Below, piece after piece: positions 40,454-49,636 of a stretch of DNA of 64,000 nt; within the stretch, counting starts at the first letter, position 1, and every line of letters begins with the position of its first letter. The notes below the pieces were generated by a model that saw only the letters and a list, made by a program, of their open reading frames with translations, was not told where the DNA came from and searched no databases. The DNA lies in contig CAWDVH010000005.1 of NCBI GenBank assembly GCA_963805705.1, positions 186,001 to 250,000 of the forward strand. The letters are read 5' to 3'. Source of the DNA: CAWDVH01 sp963805705 (GTDB taxonomy: Bacteria > Actinomycetota > Actinomycetes > Streptosporangiales > Streptosporangiaceae). The position numbers and the translations under genes were made by a program.

Positions 40454-42920
40454 CTGTGTCGTCCGTGCGCCGCATACTGGCCGGGACCGGTATCGCGGAC
40501 GGCGTGATCTGGAGCGTCGATGGGGTCACGGTGCCCTGCACGACCAGGCCGATGCAGCCGATCGACAATCGCAGCTCGGTGAGCCCGGTCAGGTCGAGGG
40601 CGGCCCCCGCCGAGGGGTCGACGAACAGCGTCCAGTCCGCCAGCGCGCCGCGGCCCCAGAAGGAGAACGGCGGGCCCGGCTCCGCGGCGGTCTGCGGCTG
40701 CGCCGGAATGGCAGCACCGGGATCCGAGCCGGCCGCGACGTTGAACGCCTCGACGTGACTGAACAGCGAGAACTCGATGTCCGGCGGCTCCGGCAGGTCG
40801 GCCGCCGGCGGCCGCTTCATCACCCAGTGCCCGTTGTGCTGCGCCCACACCAGCGCCGCGCCGGAAGCCACGGCGCCGACCAGCTCCAGCTGCAGGGTAT
40901 CCACCTTTAGCTCGTAGATGTCCGAGGGGATCGCTGCGCCGGCCGGGTCCGGGCCGATCCCGACCGAGAACTGCAGGCCGCTGCCGCTGCGCAGCTGATC
41001 CAGCGCGCCCTCATCATTGATCACGACCTCGATCACCGGGTGGACGACGTCGTAGCCGCTTGACTGCGCCTCGTTCAACGCGACGAAGATCTGATTCCAC
41101 GTGATGACGTCGGCCGGCAATGTGGCGAGGCTCTCCAGGGACAGCAGCACCCGCTGCACGGGCTGCCCGATCAGGTCGTAATCGGTATCGGGATGCAGGT
41201 ACCCGTAGTCGAAGTGGACGTCGCTGGCGTCGCTGAGCTGGTAGATCTCCAGCGCGCGCCGGGCGAGGAACACGTCCTCGGCGACCATGTCAGCCAGCGC
41301 ACGGGCGACGGTGATCAGCTGGCCGAGCGCATTGTCGATGAACGCCTCGGTGTCGGCCCAGGTGCCCAGCAGCGACTGGGCGGCAGCGACCTCGGTCGTC
41401 AGATCGGCGGCGCGGGCTTGCGCCGCGACCACCTGGTCGGCGGCCTGCTGCTGACGGAGCTGGGCCACCATCTCCTGCATGGCGACGGTCGCCTGCTGCA
41501 TGGCCAGCTGCTTGATCTGCGCGTCGGCCGCCGAGCCGCTCAGCTCCTGGTAGACCTTCGTGAAGTTGGTGATGGCGTCCTGACCGCCCTTGAGCAGATC
41601 CGTCAGGTCACCGCCGACACTCTTGCTGTCGTTCCAGAACGACTTGCCGGTCGCGAGGAATCCGAGCACCTCGGACAGCCCGGACTGCGGATTGTCGGCT
41701 GCGGCGAGCGCACCAGGGATGGACACGATGGCGCCAACGCCGGAGACCAGCCCGGCGATGCCGGCCGCCGCGCCGCCGAGCGTGGTGATCAGGTCGCCCA
41801 GGCTGAGTGGCTGATTCTGCAGAGCGACGATCTGCTGCTGCAGGGTCGTCCACTGCGCGTCGTACATGCTCCGCTCGGAGTTGGCGACCTGGACGCCGTC
41901 GTTGGCACTGACCAGGTCGAGCTGCGCTTCGGTCAGCCGATCGCTGAGCTGGCCGACCGTGAGCTGCAGCTGGTCCTTGGTGGCCGCGGCGATCTCATCT
42001 TCGGTCGACGTCTCCTGCAGCGCGAGGAACTCCGAGAGCGCGAGCTGCGTCTCGCCGAGCAGGCCTGCGGAGATGTCCTTGTAGTCAGGGGCCATGTCGA
42101 GATCGCGCGAAATCCCGCCCGGCGTCTCCTGCGCCACCACGCGCTGGCGCAGGGTCGCAGCCAGGGTATTGGTCGGATCCAGTCCCAGCGCCGCATCGAA
42201 CTCCGCCAGCGCGTGCAGCTGATCGGCCGCGTCAAAGAGCCGGAACAGGTAGGTGCCGACCTCGGTCCGGTACTGCGCCCACGATGACGCAGCCTCGGCC
42301 GGCACGCCCGCGTAGACCTGGCTCGATGGCGCCACCGAAATAGTGATCGACCCATCGGCGCCGGCCGGTCCCTGGCGTCCTGCGCGGCCGTCGCGGCCCG
42401 GCGGGACGCCGCTGCCACCCTGGCCCCCGGCGCCCCCCGCACCGCCTGCCCCGCCCGGTGCCGACGCGGCGGGCGGCGCTGCGGCCGATGCGTAGGAGAT
42501 GACCACGGTGCCCCCCGCCCCGCCGCCGGACCCGTTGCCGCCGTCCCCGCCGTTGCCGCCGGGCAGTATGTGTGGCTTGCCGTTGAGGATGACCCTCTGG
42601 CCATCGAGCCCGGCCTTGCCCGCAGTCCCTGGCGCCCCGTGGCTGCCGGCTGCGTCCAGCTGGAGCGCCGTCGTGATCGTCTCGGCGTAGATGCTCACCG
42701 ATCGCCCGGTGGCCAGCGCCATCTGCACCACCGGCGCCGTGCTGAGCGAATCGGCCATGATGATGTAGTCGAGCCCGCCGGGCAGGCTGTTCAGCTGGCA
42801 GGTCGCGGCACCGAGCACCAGCGTCTCACCCGAGCCCGGAGTGATGTCCAGGGCGGCGAGCTGACCGGGCAGCGAGTCGTCGATGGTCAGCTGATCTCGG
42901 AAGAAGTAGTACGTGCTCAC
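40440..42920 (-). CDS. 826-residue protein: collagen-like stretch, coiled-coil hairpin, beta C-terminus
   Basis: Parts: a beta-rich N-terminus (1-90); a Gly-rich collagen-like region (~95-190, with GAPGTAGKAGLDGQ and GRDGRAGRQGPAGADG); a helical domain of two long coiled coils (~285-370 and ~440-520) around a hydrophobic hairpin (LGGAAAGIAGLVSGVGAIVSIPGALAAA, ~381-408); and a C-terminal beta domain with SFWGRGALADWTLFVDPSAGAALDLTGLTELRLSI. The helical layout recalls alpha-pore-forming toxins and the C-terminus recalls Tc-toxin subunits, but this is inference. No signal peptide. Confidence 0.75.
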   Translation of the reverse strand: MSTYYFFRDQLTIDDSLPGQLAALDITPGSGETLVLGAATCQLNSLPGGLDYIIMADSLSTAPVVQMALATGRSVSIYAETITTALQLDAAGSHGAPGTAGKAGLDGQRVILNGKPHILPGGNGGDGGNGSGGGAGGTVVISYASAAAPPAASAPGGAGGAGGAGGQGGSGVPPGRDGRAGRQGPAGADGSITISVAPSSQVYAGVPAEAASSWAQYRTEVGTYLFRLFDAADQLHALAEFDAALGLDPTNTLAATLRQRVVAQETPGGISRDLDMAPDYKDISAGLLGETQLALSEFLALQETSTEDEIAAATKDQLQLTVGQLSDRLTEAQLDLVSANDGVQVANSERSMYDAQWTTLQQQIVALQNQPLSLGDLITTLGGAAAGIAGLVSGVGAIVSIPGALAAADNPQSGLSEVLGFLATGKSFWNDSKSVGGDLTDLLKGGQDAITNFTKVYQELSGSAADAQIKQLAMQQATVAMQEMVAQLRQQQAADQVVAAQARAADLTTEVAAAQSLLGTWADTEAFIDNALGQLITVARALADMVAEDVFLARRALEIYQLSDASDVHFDYGYLHPDTDYDLIGQPVQRVLLSLESLATLPADVITWNQIFVALNEAQSSGYDVVHPVIEVVINDEGALDQLRSGSGLQFSVGIGPDPAGAAIPSDIYELKVDTLQLELVGAVASGAALVWAQHNGHWVMKRPPAADLPEPPDIEFSLFSHVEAFNVAAGSDPGAAIPAQPQTAAEPGPPFSFWGRGALADWTLFVDPSAGAALDLTGLTELRLSIGCIGLVVQGTVTPSTLQITPSAIPVPASMRRTDDTASPG

Positions 42921-42995
42921 CGGAGTCTCCTGTCAGAGCCGTTAGCTCAGCCGCCGTTGAATGGGGCGAATCTACGGAGACGGGCCAGCGCTCCG

Positions 42996-43016
42996 CATGG
43001 GGGAAGGCCCCCCATG
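42996..43016 (-). terminator. strong hairpin downstream of the Macro-like gene
   Basis: CATGGGGG (42996-43003), a 5-nt loop and CCCCCATG (43009-43016) form perfect 8-bp arms. It lies 85 bp past the stop of the minus-strand Macro-like gene and upstream of the 826-residue gene. There is no T-run, so it is a terminator only by position and strength. Confidence 0.4.
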
Positions 43017-43100
43017 TTGGGATCGGCGGCTACCTATCTTTGGCTGGTGAGCCCGGGCGGCGCAGCTTCGGCGCCGGCCGCGCGGTGCTGTCCCGCTCGG

Positions 43101-43931
43101 TCACGCTTTCTTGTATCCCAGGTATCCAAGCAGCTTGCTAGCCGCAGAAAATGCTCGCGGGTCGAACTCCTCGGGGGAGACAATAATCTTGAGGTTCTTG
43201 GTCACCGGGCGTTCCAGGCTAGCAGCGTGAAAGCTTAGGATGAGGAATAGCAGTAGCCCGTTGAACGGAAGCTGGCTGCGCGCGAATCCGGCGCCTATAA
43301 CGGGTACCACGACAGAGGATGAGTTCTCGCGACGCATCGCGGTCCACAGCGCGTCATAGGCGAATGCCAGGTCCTGCCAGGTCGTGCGGGAGCCGCCTGC
43401 TGTTTTCGTAGACAGGCAAAATAGCCACCCGTAGTGCCCTTCAGGACTCGAAAACCGTATTGTCTCTCCCAATTCCAGGTCCGCATCACGCGGGTCCGCG
43501 GGCTTCGTAGCTAGTTTGTCCTTGAGCTTTCCGCTATCTTGCTCGAACCACCTCTCGATGAGCTGGCTGATCAGCGAATCAGGGCCCGTCTGATCCAAAT
43601 CCAGCGACAGGCTGCGATCTGCTGTCACCACGATCCCGGATCCCTGATCAAACAGGTCTCCGACGCACAGTTCGACGGCCCAGAGGCCGGGCTCGAATAT
43701 GAACCGCCCGCGGAAACTTGGAATTCGTAGGAGAAAACTCCCGATAATGATAATGCACAAGAAAATTGCCCAGGCATATTTGGGAATATCCGAGACTAGG
43801 TGGGAAGAGATCAGTCCGGCAACTCCGACTATCGTTCCGAGTCCACCCAGGCCAGCTAGCACCGTCCCTACGAGGCCATTCTGATAGGTTTCCTTAACAA
43901 TAAGCAAATGGCTGCGCTGCCGAGCTGCCAT
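43101..43931 (-). CDS. two-transmembrane protein with ThsA-Macro-like (DUF6430) domain
   Basis: A 276-residue protein. Two membrane segments lie at about 18-42 (NGLVGTVLAGLGGLGTIVGVAGLIS) and 51-69 (KYAWAIFLCIIIIGSFLLR). The C-terminal ~190 residues resemble the Macro-like domain once called DUF6430 and now linked to Thoeris ThsA: IVVTADRSLSLDLD, SLISQLIERWF, YGWLFCLSTKT and VVVPVIGAGFARSQLP with the glycine-rich ligand loop near 212-216. In Thoeris this domain type senses a cyclic nucleotide-like signal. Here no TIR gene is nearby. It diverges from the NTPase-FRG operon. Confidence 0.7.
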   Translation of the reverse strand: MAARQRSHLLIVKETYQNGLVGTVLAGLGGLGTIVGVAGLISSHLVSDIPKYAWAIFLCIIIIGSFLLRIPSFRGRFIFEPGLWAVELCVGDLFDQGSGIVVTADRSLSLDLDQTGPDSLISQLIERWFEQDSGKLKDKLATKPADPRDADLELGETIRFSSPEGHYGWLFCLSTKTAGGSRTTWQDLAFAYDALWTAMRRENSSSVVVPVIGAGFARSQLPFNGLLLFLILSFHAASLERPVTKNLKIIVSPEEFDPRAFSAASKLLGYLGYKKA

Positions 43932-44248
43932 GGATCACACCTGCCGTTAGTGCCGTGGACCTGGGAAGGCCGCTGGATGTGCGAGCAAGAGGTTGTAGCG
44001 TCTGTGCTGACTATGCCGTGAGCAGGCTGGAGTGGCTACCTCCTCGGCCTCGTCAACATCATCTTCACCAACGCGCGACGCTATACCATGACCACGCACA
44101 TCGGGGGACGCCGCCTCGAGTGCACGGACGGGGCATCTGGCCGCCGCGCAGGCTTTTGCGCCGGGAACGTCCGCTATCGGGTATCAGCTGACGGATTGCT
44201 GGCTCTTTCTCCTATGGCGGACTACGATCTCAGGTTTGGGGGGTAAAG
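43932..44248. other. divergent intergenic region of the putative defence genes
   Basis: 317 bp between the Macro-like gene and the NTPase. It must hold both promoters. No convincing gene, palindrome or -10/-35 pair was found; GGGGGGTAAAG directly before the ATG at 44249 is the ribosome site. Confidence 0.4.
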
Positions 44249-45838
44249 ATGCCTAGCAAGCGGCGTTGGCTCGACCCGGTGGGGCCCTTCGGCAATCCGG
44301 ACGGGTCGCGAGCCGACATCGAGAATGTGATCAGCGAGTTCGTCGACTTCGGCGGTAATCCGGCGTTCGGCCATCTCGCGACCCGTGCGAACGACTCCAT
44401 GGTCAGGGTCATCGTGGGCAAGCTGGGGGCGGGCAAGACGGTCTACCTGCGGCGTCTCCAGGACTTCCAGTCGCATCAGGACTCGGTCTACGCCGACGTG
44501 CCGCAGCAGAGCTTGCCGAGGACCGAAGTTGTGGTGAAGGCCTGCCAGTGGTTCTCCGATCGCGTCCTGGTCGAGAAGTGGATGCAGATCTGGGAGCGCG
44601 CGATCATACGGTCGCTGGCCTCGCACCTGCTGCGCCGTCCCGAGCTGCGCCAGCAGATGAGCGACGATCAGGCCAAGGAGATCGAGCAGTCGTATGTGCG
44701 GCTGCTCGACGACTTCCGTCGGCCCCGGTCGATCTACAGCGAGGTGCGCGACATCATTAACCAGCGGCAGACCGCCCATCAGCTGTCCACGTACCTCGAC
44801 GACCCGCTGTGGGACGACCTCGAGGATCTGCTCGGCGAGGTTATCAGCCGGTGCAAGCCGATCTATTTCTACCTGGACGCGGTGGACGAGGAGTTTGGCC
44901 ACGCCCCGATGTACTGGCTGAAGTGCCAGGAGGGGCTGTTCTATCAGGTTATGCGGCTGCTTCGCGACCACCGGCTGGGCGGCCGCCTGCATGTCGTCAT
45001 CTGCATCCGCGATATCGTCATGTCATCGGTGTACCGGTCAGAACATGCGCCGCGGTACTACAACGAACCGCACATACGCGTCCTGACCTGGGACCGCAGC
45101 TCGCTGCTCTATTTGCTGCAGCATAAACTGCAGCGGCTGCCGCAGTCACTGCTGATGCAGCGCTCCACCACCAGCGTCCCCACGATCCGCGATTGGCTCG
45201 GGATTAACGGCGACTGGCCGGGGTGGGATGGCGCAGGAACGGTCGAAGACTACCTGCTCAGCCACACGAGGCTGATCCCGCGCGACATCATCTCGCTCGG
45301 CAACGAGCTGTCGGAGGAGGTCCTGCGGCAGAAGCAGGCCGGCTGCGACAGCCTATCGCCGAAGGTCCTGAGCGGCGTGGTCGGACGCTGCGCCAAGCGG
45401 TTCGGTGACTCCCAGCTCGCCCAGTGCGCTAACCAGATCTCGGCGGACCTCATGCCGAAAAACGCCGCCCTGCACAATTACTCCGAAGTGTTCACCAGCA
45501 CCCAGGCCTACATCAGCGGTGTGCGGGAGGATGTTCGCTCCTTTGTAAGGCTGATCGGCGTCGACCGATTCCCGCGGGCAGATCTGGCCGGACTTCAGGA
45601 AGTGGCGAATCTGCACTTCGAGCAGGCGACGGACCTCGCCGCCGTCCTCTGGCAGAACGGCATGCTCGGGTATATCGACGAAACCGGGCAACGCCGGTTC
45701 TATTCTCTGGGCGACGTCGAGGAGTTTCATTTCCCGCCGGAGGTAGACACGTACGTATTGCATCCGTGCTTGGTGAATGCCGTCGGCGGGATACGGCGCC
45801 TGGAAGCCGACTCTGCTGAATCCGGAAGCCTGCAGTGA
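44249..45838 (+). CDS. P-loop NTPase, putative conflict-system ATPase
   Basis: A 529-residue protein. Walker A is GKLGAGKT (residues 57-64) and a Walker B-like strand is IYFYLDAVDEEF (205-216), after which LHVVICIRDIVMSSVY fits a sensor-1 strand, so it is a STAND/KAP-like NTPase. The C-terminal ~200 residues are helical, with a winged-helix-like end (DLAAVLWQNGMLGYIDETGQRRFYSLGDVEEFHF). No membrane segment. Its stop overlaps the FRG gene start (GTGA). I do not recognise it as part of a named system. Confidence 0.78.
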   Translation: MPSKRRWLDPVGPFGNPDGSRADIENVISEFVDFGGNPAFGHLATRANDSMVRVIVGKLGAGKTVYLRRLQDFQSHQDSVYADVPQQSLPRTEVVVKACQWFSDRVLVEKWMQIWERAIIRSLASHLLRRPELRQQMSDDQAKEIEQSYVRLLDDFRRPRSIYSEVRDIINQRQTAHQLSTYLDDPLWDDLEDLLGEVISRCKPIYFYLDAVDEEFGHAPMYWLKCQEGLFYQVMRLLRDHRLGGRLHVVICIRDIVMSSVYRSEHAPRYYNEPHIRVLTWDRSSLLYLLQHKLQRLPQSLLMQRSTTSVPTIRDWLGINGDWPGWDGAGTVEDYLLSHTRLIPRDIISLGNELSEEVLRQKQAGCDSLSPKVLSGVVGRCAKRFGDSQLAQCANQISADLMPKNAALHNYSEVFTSTQAYISGVREDVRSFVRLIGVDRFPRADLAGLQEVANLHFEQATDLAAVLWQNGMLGYIDETGQRRFYSLGDVEEFHFPPEVDTYVLHPCLVNAVGGIRRLEADSAESGSLQ

Positions 45839-46578
45839 GCGCAATCCAGATCATCGAGTACGACAGCTGGCCCGAGCTTAAGCGGGATCTCTTCGTTGAG
45901 CTGTTCGGAAAAAGCGCGTTCCGCCCAGGCCGTTATCTTTTCCGCGGGATGGGCAACGCCGACTGGAGGCTGTCGTCCTCGTTCGACCGGCGCTTCTCGT
46001 CGCTCGGCCGTGACCGGCGGCTGCAGCTGTGGGAAAAGCTGATCCACGAGTGGCGGCGCAGCTGCGAGGAGACGGGCGTACCAGATCCGATCGTGCGCGA
46101 CGATCAGAAGCTGTGGGCCCTCGGGCAGCACAATGGCTTGCCAACGCGCCTGCTCGACTGGACCACTAGTCCATACGTCGCAGCGTTCTTCGCCTTCCAC
46201 GACTGGGTCCTCCGGCTGCCCGAGGAGTTCAGTCATGTCGCGATCTGGGTGCTGCACCTGGAGAACCCCGTGTGGTCAAAGGAGATGGGCGTTGAGGTCG
46301 TCACCCCGCCAGCGCTGGAGAACATCCGGCTGCGCAATCAGAGCGGCAAGTTCACGCTATCCAGGACGCCGTTCGCCAGTCTGGAGGAGTACGTGGAGCA
46401 ATCGGCGACTGACCTAGCCCTGACGAAGGTTGTGCTGCGCGCGGGGGAGGCGGTGCAGGCGCTGCCCGACCTCGACTCGATGGGGATCAACAGCTACCAC
46501 CTGTTCCCGGATTTTACGGGTCTGGCCGGAATGGCCACCATGCGGCTGCTCCTGGCGCTGGCCGGTCACGACCTGTGA
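45835..46578 (+). CDS. FRG-domain protein, putative effector
   Basis: A 247-residue protein made of one FRG domain: YLFRGMGNADWRLSSSFDR (FRG at 36-38), the conserved ALGQHNGLPTRLLDWTTSPYVAAFFAF (residues ~96-121) and VLHLENPVW. The domain is named after the F/Y-R-G motif; its biochemical activity is not established to my knowledge, but it often occurs in variable, defence-like contexts. GTG start overlapping the NTPase stop by 4 bp implies fixed stoichiometry with that ATPase. Confidence 0.9.
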   Translation: MSAIQIIEYDSWPELKRDLFVELFGKSAFRPGRYLFRGMGNADWRLSSSFDRRFSSLGRDRRLQLWEKLIHEWRRSCEETGVPDPIVRDDQKLWALGQHNGLPTRLLDWTTSPYVAAFFAFHDWVLRLPEEFSHVAIWVLHLENPVWSKEMGVEVVTPPALENIRLRNQSGKFTLSRTPFASLEEYVEQSATDLALTKVVLRAGEAVQALPDLDSMGINSYHLFPDFTGLAGMATMRLLLALAGHDL

Positions 46579-46681
46579 AGGCCCCGCCCGGGTGACCGTC
46601 ACCATCGCCGACGGTACCGATCCAGTGCCCTGGTAGCCGCGTCCCGGCCATGCTTGCCATCAGGTGCGAGAATCCGGCTCA

Positions 46682-47959
46682 TCACATTCGAGGGTGTAGG
46701 CAGGGTCTGAAGCCGCCGGTCTCGAGTAGCGATCTCGCGATGTAGTTGGTGAGGTTGCGGAACCCGAGGGCGCTTCCGCGGAGATGTTCGAGCCGCCCGT
46801 TGATCGCTTCTGTCGGGCCGTTGCTGGTGCCGGGGCGATCGAAGTAGGCCAGGACGTCAGATGCTCTGCGCTTGAGGGTCCGCCCCAGGGTGATGAGCTC
46901 GACCAGCGGGCTGGGGACGCCGTGGCTGAGCGACGAGATGAGCCTGACCATGAGGTCGCGGCCCTTCTTCTTGTTGGGCTCGCGGTGGGCGCTGATCATC
47001 CGCTGGTAGATCCCCCAGGTCGCTTCGACCTCGACGTGGGCATCATCGGTGAACAGGGCGACGAGTCGGTCTCTCTGCCTGTCGGTGAGCAGGCCCTCAC
47101 CGGCGTGCAGGGTGCGGCGCGCACGGTAGAGCGGATCCTCGGCGTGGCCGCGGTGGCCGTGCAGGCGTTGTTGGACCCGACGGCGGCACTGGTCGAGAGC
47201 CTCGCCGGCGAGGCGCACGACATGGAAGGGGTCCATCACCGCGGTCGCGTCGGGGAGCTCCTCGGTGGTCGCGGTCTTGAACCCGGTGAACCCGTCCATC
47301 GCGACGACCTCCACCCCGTCACGCCAGTCCTTGTCTCGCTCGGCGAGCCACGCCTTGAACGCTGCCTTGGACCGGCCCTCGACCATGTCCAGTAGCCGGG
47401 CTGGGCCGGTGCCGTCGCGCACGGGCGTGAGGTCAACGATCACGGTGACGTACTTGTCGCCGCGGCGGGTGTGGCGCCACACGTGCTCGTCGACACCGAT
47501 CACCCGCACCCCGTCAAAGCGGGCCGGGTCGCTGATCAGTACCCGACGTCCTTCACCCAGGACGGCATCGTTGGCGGTGTTCCACGACACCGCCAGGCCT
47601 TCGGCCACGCTGGCCACGGTGAGGTGCTGACACACGATCGCCTCCAGCGCCCAGTTCAGGGCCCGCCGCGAGACCTTCCCCCGCGCCTCGGCCGCCCTGC
47701 TGGTGTCTTGACGCCACACGTGCCCGCAGCCGGAGCAGCGGTAGCGGCGGATCGTCACGACCAGGACGGTGGGCCGCCAACCCAGCGGCTCGTGGGCGAG
47801 GCGTCGGGTCACCGTGTCGCGGGCGAAGCCCTCGCAGCCGCACCGCCGACACCACTGGTCGTCGTCGATGACCCGGCGGGCCAGCACCGCGCGATCAGGT
47901 TCCAAGCGTTGCCCGGTCACCAGCAGCCTGAGACCTACTAGAAGAACCGCCGGAAACAC
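46682..47959 (-). mobile_element. ISL3-family transposase
   Basis: A 425-residue transposase. The N-terminus has zinc-binding Cys pairs (WCRRCGCEGF and RYRCSGCGHVW), then a helix-turn-helix, then the DDE catalytic region: RVIGVDEHVWRHTRRGDKYVTVIVDL, VVAMDGFTGFKTATTEELPDATAVMDPFHVVRLA and the C-terminal SNGPTEAINGRLEHLRGSALGFRNLTNYIARSLL. It appears full length. I could not find convincing terminal inverted repeats or an 8-bp target duplication, so element ends are not given. It borders the accessory island. Confidence 0.92.
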
Positions 47960-48164
47960 CGTTAGTGAGATAGACCCGCCCGAAGCTCATCAAGGCGGCA
48001 GAACGTGGTCAGGTCAGGGCAGGCGAAGGTAGCGTCCGGCAACGTGGCAGCCGAGTCCTGGGTGACGGCGTTCAGCTGCACTGCTCAGCTCGACTCGGTG
48101 GCCGGCCCGTCGCAGGGGGTTGACCTGGCGTAGCCGTATGTTGGCGTCGGAGGTGGTCCCTGAC

Positions 48165-48293
48165 TCAGTGGCCAGGAAGTGCGCCGGGTTCGGCGTCAGG
48201 AAAGGCAGCTTTGATCCGGTCGAGGTAACGCGCAAAGAGTTGCCGATAGAACTCAGCATCCTCCGCACTTAGGCCAGAGAGCTGGACCTCCAC
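48165..48293 (-). CDS. possible 42-residue protein
   Basis: A GTG-started frame, VEVQLSGLSAEDAEFYRQLFARYLDRIKAAFPDAEPGALPGH, 30 bp after the SDR stop on the same strand. It has a plausible amphipathic helical composition and a GGTGA upstream, but no recognised family; it may be the end of a larger lost gene. Confidence 0.3.
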   Translation of the reverse strand: MEVQLSGLSAEDAEFYRQLFARYLDRIKAAFPDAEPGALPGH

Positions 48294-48323
48294 ACTCGTT
48301 TCGTCACCCGTCGGAGTGAGTCG

Positions 48324-49244
48324 TCATGAAATGAATCGGTGGATGGCCTCGTTGGCGTTGGCCTGGAATGCCGGGTTGGCCAGGTCGGGGAGGAAGTCTG
48401 CTTGGTTGACCATGTGACCTTTAAGGGTGTTGGCCGCGCTGGCGTAGAACGCGCCGCTGGACAGGGTCGGGTCGGTGACGCCGTCGACCAGTCGCTTCGC
48501 GCCCACGTCAAGTTTGTGGGATAGACCCAGGGTGGGCATGACGTATTTGGCCGCTATACGCATCGGCAATGGGAGGTCACTGGCGGCTTGGGTGCCGGTG
48601 GTGTTGCCGGGGCTCACGGTGATGAAGCGGCGGTCGGGGTGTTGGCGGGCCAGGTAGGCCATCCATAGGGCCCCGATGTACTTGGCCTGCCCGAAAGCTA
48701 GGTTGAAGTCAGGTTTTGTGCTGGCGAAGTAGCTGCCGTCGATGACAGTAGCGAGCTCGTCGGCTGAGGTTGATACGAACGATGGCCCCTTCATCCGCAA
48801 CTTCGGGACCCCTCTCATTGCTTCACTTCCGGCGAAGACCGCAACCTCGCCAAGCCGATCCTCGGCCAGGAGCCCTTCGAGGAGGACGACGTGGCCAAGG
48901 ACGTTCGTCGCGAACACGGTGGTGACCCCGTCAGTGGTCAAGTCCATCGACTGCGGGCCAATGACACCAGCGTTCATGACCAGCGCGTCGACTGATCCGT
49001 CGATACCCGCAAGGCCAGCGCGCACCGAACCCGGATCGGCGACGTCCATGAGAACGATGTCGAAGATGCGCCGGCCGGTCTCGGCTTCAAGCTCGGCCTT
49101 TGCCGCTGTCGCCCGATCTTGGTTTCGGCACGCCAAGTAGATGCGCGCCATCTCGGGACGCAGTGCCAGTTGCCGGGCCACGTCCTTCCCGATCCCGGCG
49201 TTGGCGCCAGTGATCAGAGCTGTCTTTCGTGGGAGTTCGCTCAT
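48324..49244 (-). CDS. SDR-family oxidoreductase with Phe at the catalytic Tyr
   Basis: A 306-residue short-chain dehydrogenase with the cofactor motif TALITGANAGIG and the NAG motif (LVMNAGVIG). Where classical members have YxxxK, this one reads FGQAKYIGALW, so the catalytic Tyr is Phe unless the next-door Tyr takes over. It resembles light-dependent-protochlorophyllide-reductase/retinol-dehydrogenase-like SDRs in length. The ATG overlaps the DUF1330 stop (ATGA). The cluster is probably controlled by the divergent TetR regulator. Confidence 0.88.
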   Translation of the reverse strand: MSELPRKTALITGANAGIGKDVARQLALRPEMARIYLACRNQDRATAAKAELEAETGRRIFDIVLMDVADPGSVRAGLAGIDGSVDALVMNAGVIGPQSMDLTTDGVTTVFATNVLGHVVLLEGLLAEDRLGEVAVFAGSEAMRGVPKLRMKGPSFVSTSADELATVIDGSYFASTKPDFNLAFGQAKYIGALWMAYLARQHPDRRFITVSPGNTTGTQAASDLPLPMRIAAKYVMPTLGLSHKLDVGAKRLVDGVTDPTLSSGAFYASAANTLKGHMVNQADFLPDLANPAFQANANEAIHRFIS

Positions 49245-49561
49245 TCGGATTCCCCCCCGTCTTCTCTGGGCGTAGGGAGGCCGTCGAGCAAGCTGAAACG
49301 GGCATCCATCGCGACACTTCGGACATCGATCAACTGCTGATATTCAGGCGAGTTGTACCACCTGAGGGCCGTCTCACGGTCGGTAAACCGCACGAGTGCT
49401 CCTGACGTGAGCGAGCCATCGCCGTGCAGGACTTCCCAGTTACCAGCGGCGATTACCTCACCTCCATGCTCTTTGGCTGTCTGCCCAGCAATGGGGGCGT
49501 ATTTCTCACGGTACATTTCCGGGTCCTTGACCGTGAACTCGACAATTACGTATGCGCTCAT
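49241..49561 (-). CDS. DUF1330-family protein
   Basis: A 106-residue ferredoxin-like alpha/beta-barrel protein: MSAYVIVEFTVKDPEMYREKYAPIAGQTAKEHGGEVIAAGNWEVLHGD and FTDRETALRWYNSPEYQQLIDVRSVAMDARFSLLDG, the normal DUF1330 layout. It is translationally coupled to the SDR gene. Function unknown. Confidence 0.9.
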   Translation of the reverse strand: MSAYVIVEFTVKDPEMYREKYAPIAGQTAKEHGGEVIAAGNWEVLHGDGSLTSGALVRFTDRETALRWYNSPEYQQLIDVRSVAMDARFSLLDGLPTPREDGGESE

Positions 49562-49636
49562 GTAGATACTCCTCGTTGGTTAGTTGATATGCCTTCTATG
49601 TCTTTACACCTACACGTCGCCGTGGTGCGACTGGTG

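Noticed and set aside
41193..42287. 364-codon plus-strand frame inside the coiled-coil gene
   Set aside because: Leu/Arg/Gly-rich antisense frame without ribosome site or domain; the minus strand has ordered coiled-coil heptads.
46660..48010. Defined IS ends for the ISL3-type element
   Set aside because: A weak GGCTC/GGGTC resemblance at 46676 and 47977 was seen, but the flanking octamers differ and the repeat does not extend, so no boundary can be supported.
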